This document shows, one piece after another, positions 12,884-17,876 of a stretch of DNA of 17,876 nucleotides. Below the pieces are notes generated by a model. It saw only the letters and a list, made by a program, of their open reading frames with translations, was not told the DNA's origin and did no database searches. Source of the DNA: Selenomonas sp. (GTDB lineage: Bacteria > Bacillota > Negativicutes > Selenomonadales > Selenomonadaceae). The position numbers were made by a program, and so were the translations under genes. The DNA lies in the NCBI RefSeq assembly GCF_022771645.1, contig NZ_JALFCU010000093.1, forward strand, positions 1-17,876, read 5' to 3'. How positions within the stretch are numbered: the first letter of the stretch is position 1; the number at the start of each line of letters is the position of its first letter.

Positions 12884-13834
12884 TCAGCGGATGCGGTCAA
12901 ACGGTTCGATGTTGCTCTCGGCCGCGATGTAGTGCGGTCGGCGCTTCGCTTCGAGGTAGAGTTTCGCGATGTACTGGCTCATGATGCCGAGGCAGAGCAG
13001 CTGCACGCCGGCAGCGAAGAGGACGATGCAGGTCGTCGATGCCCAGCCGTCGACGAAGTAATCGACGTTCGACAGCTTTTGCACGACGATGGTGACGAGC
13101 ATGATGAACGAGCTGATCGTCATGGCGAGGCCGAGGAACGACGCGATCGAGAGCGGCACCTGCGAGAAGTTCACGATGCCGTCGACGGCGTAGCGCACGA
13201 GCCCCCAGAAACTCCATTTCGTCGTGCCGGCCGCACGCGGCGGGATCTTCGCCGAGATCCATCGCGTGCGGAAACCGACCCAGCTGAAGATGCCCTTCGA
13301 AAAGCGGTTCACCTCGCCCATGGCGACGATGGCGTCGACCATCTCGCGCCGCATGAGGCGGAAATCCGTCGCGCCGTCCATCATCTGCGCATCGGAGATG
13401 TGGTTGATGAGCCGATAAAACCGGTGCGCGAACCAGCTGCGCACGACGGGCTCGCCCGCACGGTCCTGCCGCCGCATCGCGACGCTGTCACAGTCGCCCT
13501 CCTGGAGCAGTTCGTACATCTGCGGCAGGAGCGCTGGCGGGTGCTGCAAGTCGCAGTCCATGACGGCTGCGTAGTCGCCGCGCGCGTTGCAAAAGCCTGC
13601 GTACATCGCGGCCTCTTTGCCGAAATTGCGCGAGAACGACACGTACTTCACATGCGCGTCTGCCGCCGCGAGCCGCCGCATCTCGGCGAGCGTCCCGTCG
13701 CGCGACCCGTCGTCGACGAACAGCAGCTCGTAATCGACAGGCATCGAGGAGAGCACGCGCGTCGCCTCGTCATAGAACAGCGGCAGCGCCGCCGCCTCGT
13801 TGCAGCAAGGCACGATAATGGAAATCGTCTGCAT
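12884..13834 (-). CDS. GtrB-like family 2 glycosyltransferase (undecaprenyl-phosphate sugar transferase)
   Basis: This 316-residue protein begins MQTISIIVPCCNEAAALPLF, the GT2 opening. It has LLFVDDGSRDGT, FSRNFGKEAAMYAGF and MDCDLQHPP (DxD-type donor site), then DFRLMRREMVDAI and KGIFSWVGFRT. Two membrane helices at about residues 230-255 and 268-292 anchor it, as in GtrB/ArnC/DPM1 enzymes that load a sugar onto undecaprenyl phosphate at the cytoplasmic side. ATG at 13832-13834 has AAGAGG 5 bases upstream. It heads a three-gene run with the DUF6056-like and GT4 genes. Its own promoter is not clear. The TA3 antisense promoter starts 10 bases upstream, pointing the other way. Confidence 0.9.
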   Translation of the reverse strand: MQTISIIVPCCNEAAALPLFYDEATRVLSSMPVDYELLFVDDGSRDGTLAEMRRLAAADAHVKYVSFSRNFGKEAAMYAGFCNARGDYAAVMDCDLQHPPALLPQMYELLQEGDCDSVAMRRQDRAGEPVVRSWFAHRFYRLINHISDAQMMDGATDFRLMRREMVDAIVAMGEVNRFSKGIFSWVGFRTRWISAKIPPRAAGTTKWSFWGLVRYAVDGIVNFSQVPLSIASFLGLAMTISSFIMLVTIVVQKLSNVDYFVDGWASTTCIVLFAAGVQLLCLGIMSQYIAKLYLEAKRRPHYIAAESNIEPFDRIR

Positions 13835-13843
13835 AAACGCCTC

Positions 13844-13872
13844 TTGAAAAAACACAACATCTGTTGTAAAAT
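13844..13872 (+). promoter_or_regulatory. Promoter of the TA3 antitoxin RNA
   Basis: TTGAAA, 17 bases, TAAAAT. The spacer and -10 hold overlapping inverted repeats, ACAACA-TC-TGTTGT and TTGTA-AAA-TACAA, which could be an operator. Confidence 0.72.
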
Positions 13873-13878
13873 ACAATG

Positions 13879-13980
13879 TAAGAGAAGCAGCCACGGTTGA
13901 CGGTTGGTTGCCTCGCGCAGTTGGTTACATCATAGACATAACCGCCTTTGGTTGGACTCCCGGGGCGGTTATTGTTTTCT
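13879..13980 (+). ncRNA. Candidate antitoxin RNA of TA3 (RatA/Bsr-antitoxin type)
   Basis: An RNA of about 100 nt is predicted from the promoter at 13844-13872 to the terminator ending near 13980. Its 3' end overlaps the stop and last codons of the small peptide gene on the other strand, and the rest is antisense to that gene's 3' leader. It contains ACGGTTGACGGTTGG (13893-13907), nearly identical to the toxin mRNA's own 5' leader (ACGGTCGGCGGTTGG). The AACCGCC...GGCGGTTAT hairpin with nearby GGTTGG motifs is typical of holin-like type I toxin loci in Firmicutes. Confidence 0.72.
13938..13980 (+). terminator. Terminator of the TA3 antitoxin RNA
   Basis: Stem ATAACCGCC / GGCGGTTAT, followed on the plus strand by TGTTTTCT. 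The minus-strand side lacks a T run, so the toxin mRNA should read through. Confidence 0.8.
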
Positions 13981-14034
13981 GAGCATCATGAGGATGCAAA
14001 GCATCAAGAACAAGATGAGGGTCATCTGATCCAT
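13969..14034 (-). CDS. Small hydrophobic peptide, candidate type I toxin (TA3, holin-like/TxpA type)
   Basis: This 21-residue ORF is MDQMTLILFLMLCILMMLRK plus a final Q: a single membrane helix with a basic end, shorter than most holin-like toxins of Firmicutes (about 30). The ribosome binding site GAGGTG lies 6 bases before ATG 14032-14034 and is inside a hairpin (14043-14079). The promoter is TTGCAG, 18 bases, TATAAT at 14128-14157. The 5' leader 14089-14103 pairs with 13893-13907 in the 3' part of the same mRNA (14 of 15 positions, counting one G-U). The antitoxin RNA overlaps the 3' end. The locus type is recognisable; toxicity is inferred. Confidence 0.7.
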   Translation of the reverse strand: MDQMTLILFLMLCILMMLRKQ

Positions 14035-14042
14035 CCGAATCA

Positions 14043-14079
14043 CCTCGCCTTCCAGGTATATTTCGACCTTTCTGCGAGG
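14043..14079 (-). promoter_or_regulatory. Hairpin hiding the TA3 ribosome binding site
   Basis: On the minus strand CCTCGC (14074-14079) pairs with GCGAGG (14043-14048), and AGGT pairs with ACCT inside. The GAGG of the ribosome binding site is in the stem, which would reduce translation of the full-length mRNA. Confidence 0.6.
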
Positions 14080-14127
14080 CTATAAACTCCAACCGCCGAC
14101 CGTGTGGTGGCTGCCCCTACGTCCTGC

Positions 14128-14157
14128 ATTATACAACAAACCGCGTGCATCCTGCAA
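14128..14157 (-). promoter_or_regulatory. Promoter of the TA3 toxin mRNA
   Basis: On the minus strand TTGCAG, 18 bases, TATAAT. The -35 and spacer lie inside the 15-bp palindrome at 14138-14174. The predicted leader is about 85 bases. Confidence 0.65.
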
Positions 14158-14254
14158 CCGGATGCACGCGGTTTCTTCGTATGCCCTTTTGGAAGATGCA
14201 GCGTTGTCATCAAGCCTCACGGCTGCTTGAACCGGATGATGAATCCGTCGCTGC
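14135..14254 (-). ncRNA. Candidate structured small RNA upstream of TA3
   Basis: The stretch has no credible ORF but folds well. GCAGCG (14249-14254, minus strand) pairs with CGCTGC (14198-14203). Inside this, TCAAGC/GCTTGA (14210-14215 with 14225-14230) forms a hairpin. The strong hairpin at 14138-14174 would end it. An extended -10 (TGCTAACAT, minus strand, 14261-14269) lies 7 bases before the first stem. It may be a small RNA or an upstream leader; no known family is recognised. Confidence 0.4.
14138..14174 (-). terminator. 15-bp perfect hairpin, terminator-like, over the TA3 toxin promoter
   Basis: AAACCGCGTGCATCC (14138-14152) and GGATGCACGCGGTTT (14160-14174) form a perfect stem with a 7-base loop. 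On the minus strand TTTGTTGTAT follows, a fair T tract. It could end the RNA predicted at 14135-14254, act as a barrier before the toxin promoter, or serve as a binding site. Confidence 0.65.
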
Positions 14255-14317
14255 TCTCTTATGTTAGCACAAGCGCCCCCCGTACAAGACATGATGAAGT
14301 TGCAGGGAATTCATGGT

Positions 14318-14352
14318 AAAAAAAGAAGCCGTTGCGGGCGGCAACAGCTTTT
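14318..14352 (-). terminator. Terminator after the Uma2-family gene
   Basis: Minus-strand stem AAGC-GTTGC / GCAAC-GCTT with one mismatch, followed by seven T, 15 bases past the stop codon. Confidence 0.8.
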
Positions 14353-14366
14353 GATGGTCGTGTGGT

Positions 14367-14942
14367 TCACTCGAATGTCGTATCTTCGAAAATATCGTGA
14401 AGGTGTACGATAAAGTCATCGCAGAGCGAGACGGGGATATCCGTATGGATGGCGGCGAGTTCTTCTTCCGTCATGTGGGCGCGGTCTTCGGCGTCGTAGT
14501 CTTCGTAGATTTCGTCGAGTACGAAGACGCCGTCGTGGTTCAAGTAGGCTTCGACGGCCTCGGCGAGGGGGTCGACGATCCAGTATTCCTTGACGCCGGC
14601 GGCGGCGTAGTGCTGCATCTTCGTGAAACGGTCATGCTTTTTCGTGGAGGGCGAGAGGATTTCCACGACGAGGTCGGGCGCTCCGTAAACGCCGTTGTAG
14701 TGGATTTTCGAACGGTCGCAGACGATCATGGCATCCGGAATGTAGACGTTTTGATCGTCGAGATGAACTTCCGTGCCGTCTGAGATGGCTTTGCACGTTT
14801 TTCCGTGAAGGTAGACGGCAAAGATGCGATAAATATTATCCGCGACGAGGTTGTGCTTCATGCGCGGGCGCGGGGACATGAGGTATGTTTTCCCCTCGAT
14901 GCGCTCCGTGCGTGGCGGGGCGATGTAGGCGACGTTTTCCAT
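14367..14942 (-). CDS. Uma2-family (DUF820) putative endonuclease
   Basis: This 191-residue protein has the family length and a PD-(D/E)XK-like core. The RIEGKTYLMSPRPRMKHNLV segment is near the N-terminus. VYIPDAMIVCDRSKI holds the PD aspartate near residue 75, and GAPDLVVEILSPSTKKHDR holds the E-x-L-SPST motif near residue 100. KMQHYAAAGVKEYWIVDP follows near 115. Function of this family is poorly known; nuclease activity is proposed from the fold and links to mobile DNA. ATG at 14940-14942 has AAAGGAG 8 bases upstream. Before the ISLre2 element arrived, this gene probably lay directly behind gyrA. Confidence 0.9.
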   Translation of the reverse strand: MENVAYIAPPRTERIEGKTYLMSPRPRMKHNLVADNIYRIFAVYLHGKTCKAISDGTEVHLDDQNVYIPDAMIVCDRSKIHYNGVYGAPDLVVEILSPSTKKHDRFTKMQHYAAAGVKEYWIVDPLAEAVEAYLNHDGVFVLDEIYEDYDAEDRAHMTEEELAAIHTDIPVSLCDDFIVHLHDIFEDTTFE

Positions 14943-14988
14943 GGAGATCGCTCCTTTCTTTGTTTCGTGCGTCGGTGTTGTTTCTTTT

Positions 14989-15017
14989 ATTGTAGCGTGA
15001 ACAGGAAAAAGCCGCAA
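14989..15017 (-). promoter_or_regulatory. Promoter of the Uma2-family gene, -35 inside the old gyrA terminator
   Basis: On the minus strand TTGCGG, 17 bases, TACAAT. The -35 is part of the 3' arm of the hairpin at 15011-15033. Confidence 0.65.
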
Positions 15018-15033
15018 GCGGTTTCGCTTGCGG
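15011..15033 (-). terminator. 3' part of the original gyrA terminator
   Basis: CCGCAAGCG / CGCTTGCGG with GTTT loop, followed on the minus strand by CTTTTTCC. Removing the IS and one copy of the 9-base duplication restores an 11-bp stem, AGCCGCAAGCG / CGCTTGCGGCT plus T run, 14 bases after the gyrA stop codon. It now serves as a terminator for the transposase transcript. Confidence 0.8.
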
Positions 15034-15087
15034 GTATGTGTCAAGATTTTCTCGAAAAAAAGATTCCTGTATCAAAAATTTACTACA

Positions 15088-16491
15088 TCAGCACGCGACG
15101 ACCGTGGATAACACCTTTGCCAAACGTCCAATCGCACTAGAACCTGGTGCGTCCACGACAATATGTCCGTGCTTCACGCCCTCGTGTTCTTGGAATTTCG
15201 GATTTTTCAACGCACGTCGGACAGCGTTGCGGAAGTCCGGCGTGTATTTCTTCTGGAACGTTCCTTCGTTTGCCGCCATGACAGAGCGCAGGTCGCCGTT
15301 CTTTATCGCCGTCAGTATCCTGACCATCGCCTGGCCGCCATTCATTCCCCAGCGGCGTCCCTGCTTCTTCATGCGGTAGCTGTACAGGCGGTGGTTGCTC
15401 TCGCACGTCCCGAGACTTCCTGCATACTGACCGAGGCCGCGTTCTTCCAAGCGCGCCATGTATTCCCAGTTCCGCTGTAGATAAGCTCTGAGCCGTTCCA
15501 CATGCTCTTCCTGCTGCTCGTCTGCCGCGTTCGCGGCAATCGTGTCAAGAACCACGCTGACGCATTCCCAATCGCGCTTCCGCAATGCCTTGTGCAGTTC
15601 GCTGTTCAGCTTCTTCCCAGCCCATCCGACGCGGTCTTTGATTTTCCGATTCACATGGTAGCCGTCCCGGAAATGCTCGTGGCGGAGCGCCTTGACGATG
15701 ATTTCGTCAAAGACCTCCTTCTCGTAGCCGGAGCCTCCGTCACTATTGCTCAGGACAACCGTGTTCCGCAGATCGTAATGGTTGCCGAGATAGGCGAGCA
15801 TCTGGTCGACGGCATCCTGCCGGTCAAAGGATGCAACGTAGTGCGTCCCGACGAGCTCGCGACGCTTCCCGTTCATCCGCACGCCTTCGGCAATCTGGAA
15901 GCGGTGGATCTCGAGGTGCTTCCGCGTCCCCTGCGGACAGATGGTGACGCCGTCTCCTTCGATCATCAAGACTTCTGGCTTCCGCAGTTCCTGCCCTTCG
16001 TCAACGGCTTCCTTCTGCGCGTCTTCCTGTTCTTCGCAACGCTTCCCGACGGCACGGACGATGTTCCCGACCTGCTGGTGGCTGAGGCTGTTCGGCGTGA
16101 GCTTGCTGACGGCTGCCGATGTCTGACGGTAAGTCGCACCTGCTGCGATCTGCGCGACCAGGTACTCGAAATACGCGGTCATCCGCTTGTACTTGCGGAA
16201 CCCTACGGCATCATCGAGCGGGTAACAACCGGGCTCTCCCGCCTTTTCCATGCGCCTGCGGCGAAACGTCATCGGTCCGAAGCTCGTGAGGATGGTGCGT
16301 GCATCCCGCCGCTCCACGCGCCATCCGTCCTTCTTCCAATCCTCCGCAATTTCGTCATCCAGCCATTCCATTGCAATCCCGAGAGTCTCGCAGATCAGTT
16401 CCGCGAAATATCGCTGCACGCTTTCTTCCCAAGAAATTGAGTCTTCTGCATCCTTTAAAATCTTCAAGAGTTCTGCTATAATTTCTTTCAT
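15088..16491 (-). CDS. ISLre2-family transposase
   Basis: This 467-residue protein is the usual ISLre2 (UPF0236) length, and the frame is intact. Its N-terminal part is MKEIIAELLKILKDAEDSIS followed by YFAELICETLGIAMEWLDDE. The segment RTILTSFGPMTFRRRRM is characteristic of the family. The core has VLMIEGDGVTICPQ near residue 200, SNSDGGSGYEKEVF near 265 and FRDGYHVNRKIKD near 295; the acidic residues of the first two and of a later EE-rich region are candidates for catalysis. CESNHRLYSYRMKKQGRRWG near residue 365 is also conserved. The start codon is in a hairpin that only read-through transcripts can form. Confidence 0.93.
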   Translation of the reverse strand: MKEIIAELLKILKDAEDSISWEESVQRYFAELICETLGIAMEWLDDEIAEDWKKDGWRVERRDARTILTSFGPMTFRRRRMEKAGEPGCYPLDDAVGFRKYKRMTAYFEYLVAQIAAGATYRQTSAAVSKLTPNSLSHQQVGNIVRAVGKRCEEQEDAQKEAVDEGQELRKPEVLMIEGDGVTICPQGTRKHLEIHRFQIAEGVRMNGKRRELVGTHYVASFDRQDAVDQMLAYLGNHYDLRNTVVLSNSDGGSGYEKEVFDEIIVKALRHEHFRDGYHVNRKIKDRVGWAGKKLNSELHKALRKRDWECVSVVLDTIAANAADEQQEEHVERLRAYLQRNWEYMARLEERGLGQYAGSLGTCESNHRLYSYRMKKQGRRWGMNGGQAMVRILTAIKNGDLRSVMAANEGTFQKKYTPDFRNAVRRALKNPKFQEHEGVKHGHIVVDAPGSSAIGRLAKVLSTVVAC

Positions 16492-16563
16492 AAGAGGCCT
16501 TTCTTGTGTAATCCTGTAATAGTTAGCACTCTATAGGATACAGGCCTCTTATTTCTTTTGCAA
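16490..16563 (-). promoter_or_regulatory. Transposase promoter and read-through RBS-masking hairpin
   Basis: On the minus strand TTGCAA (16558-16563), 17 bases, TATCCT (16535-16540) give a start near 16528. AGGCCTCTTAT (16542-16552) is the perfect inverted copy of ATAAGAGGCCT (16490-16500), which covers the ribosome binding site and ATG. The upstream arm lies in the promoter spacer, so it is present only in transcripts that enter from outside. Confidence 0.65.
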
Positions 16564-16593
16564 CCTCATCACCGAGAACTATTTTACACTAAG

Positions 16594-16602
16594 CGCTTGC
16601 GG
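16594..16602. repeat. Target-site duplication of the IS (right copy; left copy 15025-15033)
   Basis: CGCTTGCGG is present on both sides. Bases outside the nine differ, so the duplication is 9 bases. The target is the hairpin stem of the gyrA terminator. Confidence 0.8.
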
Positions 16603-16616
16603 CTGAAATGTTGCAA

Positions 16617-17876
16617 TTAGTCTTTCTGGTCGAGCACGGCGATGGAGGCGACCTGGTCGCCTTCGGCCGTGGTCATGAGCTTGACGCCGGTGGTGTTGCG
16701 GCTGATGAGGCGGATGTCGCTGATGTTCGTGCGGAGCACGATGCCGCCCGTCGTGATGAGGAGGAGCTCCTGGTCGGGGTGGACGACGCGGAGGCCGACG
16801 ACGTCGCCGGATTTTTCCGTGACCTTCAGGTTGATGAGGCCTTTGCCGCCGCGCGTCTGGACGCGGTATTCCTCGGCCTCCGTGCGCTTGCCGAGGCCGT
16901 CCGCCGTGACGGTGAGGACCTCGGAGTTCTGGCGCAGGCTGTCCATGCCGATGACTTCGTCGCCGTCGTTGAGCTTGATGCCCTTCACGCCGCGCGCGAC
17001 GCGTCCCATCGGGCGCACGTCGTCCTCGCTGAACGCGATGGCCATGCCCCATTTCGTGCCGAGGATGATGTCATGGCTGCCGCTCGTGAACTTCACGCCG
17101 ATGAGGTCGTCGTCCTCGTCGAGGTTGATGGCGTTGAGACCCCCCTTGTGCAGGTTCTGGTACTCGACGAGGCGCGTCTTCTTGACGATGCCTTTCTTCG
17201 TCGCGAAGAACAGGTACGCCTCGGGGTTGAATTCCTTGACCTGGATGATGGCCGTGATCGTCTCGCCCGCCTGCAGCTGCAAGAGGTTGATGATGGCCGT
17301 GCCCTTTGCCTGGCGGCTGGCTTCGGCGATCTCGTAGGCTTTCAGCTGGTAGACGCGGCCGCGGTTCGTGAAGAACAGGATCGTGTGGTGCGTCGTCGTG
17401 ATGAGCATGGACTCGACGAAATCTTTTTCCTTCGTTGCCATGCCCTTGATGCCCTTGCCGCCGCGGTTCTGGCGACGGTACGTGTCGAGCGGGATGCGCT
17501 TCACATAGCCGCCGTGCGTCAGCGTGATGACGACGTCTTCTTCGGCGATGAGGTCTTCCACATTGAGCTCGCTCGTGTCGATCGTGAGCTTCGTGCGGCG
17601 CGCGTCGCCGAATTTCTTCTTGACGTCCGTGAGCTCCGTCTTGATGATGCCGAGGATGCGGTTCTCGTCGGCGAGGATGGCTTTGTATTCTTCAATCGCT
17701 TTCAAGGTTTCCTGATATTCCTGCTCGATCTTTTCGCGTTCGAGGCCGGTCAGGTGCTGCAGGCGCAGGTCGAGGATGGCCTGGGCCTGACGGTCGGAAA
17801 GGGAGAAGCCTTCCATGAGGGCGGCTTTCGCGATGTCTGCTGTGCGGCTCTCGCGGATCGTCGTGATGACGGCGTC
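16617..17876 (-). CDS. gyrA: DNA gyrase subunit A, C-terminal part
   Basis: The visible 419 residues start at DAVITTIRESRTADIAKAAL and end ...LDQKD at TAA 16617-16619; the 5' part lies outside the window. FSLSDRQAQAILDLRLQHLT and the following coiled coil belong to the breakage-reunion domain's end. The rest is the six-bladed beta-pinwheel that wraps DNA. The GyrA box QNRGGKGI follows about 80 residues after the coiled coil and sets this apart from ParC. The blade motifs with GRVYQL, GIVKKT, GMAIAF, GLGKRT and GIVLRT appear in order. GyrA introduces negative supercoils with GyrB. The acidic C-terminal tail is very short. Its terminator was split by the IS. Confidence 0.96.
   Translation of the reverse strand, partial: DAVITTIRESRTADIAKAALMEGFSLSDRQAQAILDLRLQHLTGLEREKIEQEYQETLKAIEEYKAILADENRILGIIKTELTDVKKKFGDARRTKLTIDTSELNVEDLIAEEDVVITLTHGGYVKRIPLDTYRRQNRGGKGIKGMATKEKDFVESMLITTTHHTILFFTNRGRVYQLKAYEIAEASRQAKGTAIINLLQLQAGETITAIIQVKEFNPEAYLFFATKKGIVKKTRLVEYQNLHKGGLNAINLDEDDDLIGVKFTSGSHDIILGTKWGMAIAFSEDDVRPMGRVARGVKGIKLNDGDEVIGMDSLRQNSEVLTVTADGLGKRTEAEEYRVQTRGGKGLINLKVTEKSGDVVGLRVVHPDQELLLITTGGIVLRTNISDIRLISRNTTGVKLMTTAEGDQVASIAVLDQKD

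Larger units (their letters stand above)
15034..16593 (-). mobile_element. Complete ISLre2-family insertion sequence (about 1,560 bp)
   Basis: The element carries one intact transposase gene. The two ends are imperfect inverted repeats: GTGTCAAGATTTTCTCG at the left and, in reverse complement, GTGTAAAATAGTTCTCG at the right, with 12 of 17 positions equal. A 9-base direct duplication, CGCTTGCGG, flanks it (15025-15033 and 16594-16602), which fits the family's target duplication size. Exact ends were set by abutting the duplication, so 4 outer bases on each side match less well. The intact gene and clean duplication suggest a fairly recent insertion. Confidence 0.85.

Noticed and set aside
11483..13900. 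An 805-codon open frame on the plus strand
   Set aside because: It is antisense to three well-supported glycosyltransferase/membrane genes, is full of Arg, Glu and Ala runs typical of shadow frames in GC-rich DNA, and shows no domain.
15502..16440. A 312-codon plus-strand frame within the IS
   Set aside because: Shadow of the transposase gene; ISLre2 elements encode one transposase and the frame has no recognisable features.
1..17876. tRNA or rRNA genes
   Set aside because: No cloverleaf with a GGTTCGAATCC-type T-arm and no conserved rRNA segment was seen on either strand by eye.

Overview
The window looks like chromosomal DNA of a GC-rich Gram-negative Firmicute, most likely a Negativicutes member of the Selenomonas type. 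It has LPS-core heptose genes (a GT9 heptosyltransferase and a stand-alone RfaE2/HldC adenylyltransferase) together with Firmicutes-style features: an nadABC operon, an LTA-synthase-like membrane protein, an ISLre2 transposase and type I toxin-antitoxin architecture. This placement is inferred from gene content only. Nearly all protein genes are on the minus strand.

Layout, left to right: (1) 1-410, the N-terminal part of an LTA-synthase/phosphoglycerol-transferase-like protein. (2) 411-739, a gap filled by a long nested inverted repeat, whose relatives recur inside nadB and between nadA and nadB. (3) 740-2274, heptosyltransferase and rfaE2. (4) 2300-2610, a compact type I toxin-antitoxin-like locus (TA1). 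(5) 2613-6444, the NAD de novo operon nadA-nadB-nadC, with an EAL-domain remnant behind nadC. (6) 6550-6860, a second locus of the same design (TA2). (7) 6866-7919, rfbC and a GtrA flippase gene. (8) 8003-9166, gene remnants: an internally deleted Rpn-type nuclease/transposase, a DUF4422 fragment and a GT2 fragment. (9) 9153-13834, polysaccharide genes: manC, a GT4 mannosyltransferase-like gene, a DUF6056-like polytopic protein and a GtrB-like GT2. (10) 13844-14260, a third type I locus of a different family (TA3) plus a candidate structured RNA. (11) 14367-14942, a Uma2-family gene. (12) 15034-16593, a complete ISLre2-type element that split the gyrA terminator. (13) 16617-17876, the C-terminal two thirds of GyrA's C-terminal half.

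The most interesting content is the set of three small hydrophobic-peptide loci. In TA1 and TA2 a 28-30 residue peptide is read on the plus strand and a roughly 70-80 nt RNA converges on it from a near-consensus minus-strand promoter. The antisense RNA gene repeats, as direct DNA repeats, the sequence around the toxin start codon, so the RNA would mask the start codon. In both, the predicted 5' end of the toxin mRNA is also complementary to the bases just after (or across) the stop codon. This combines a par/fst-like convergent layout with hok-like fold-back pairing. TA3 resembles the TxpA/Bsr/holin-like-toxin type, with 3' overlap, and also shows long-range 5'-3' complementarity.

A second theme is compact signalling: several intrinsic terminators carry the -35 box of the next gene's promoter inside or directly after their stem.
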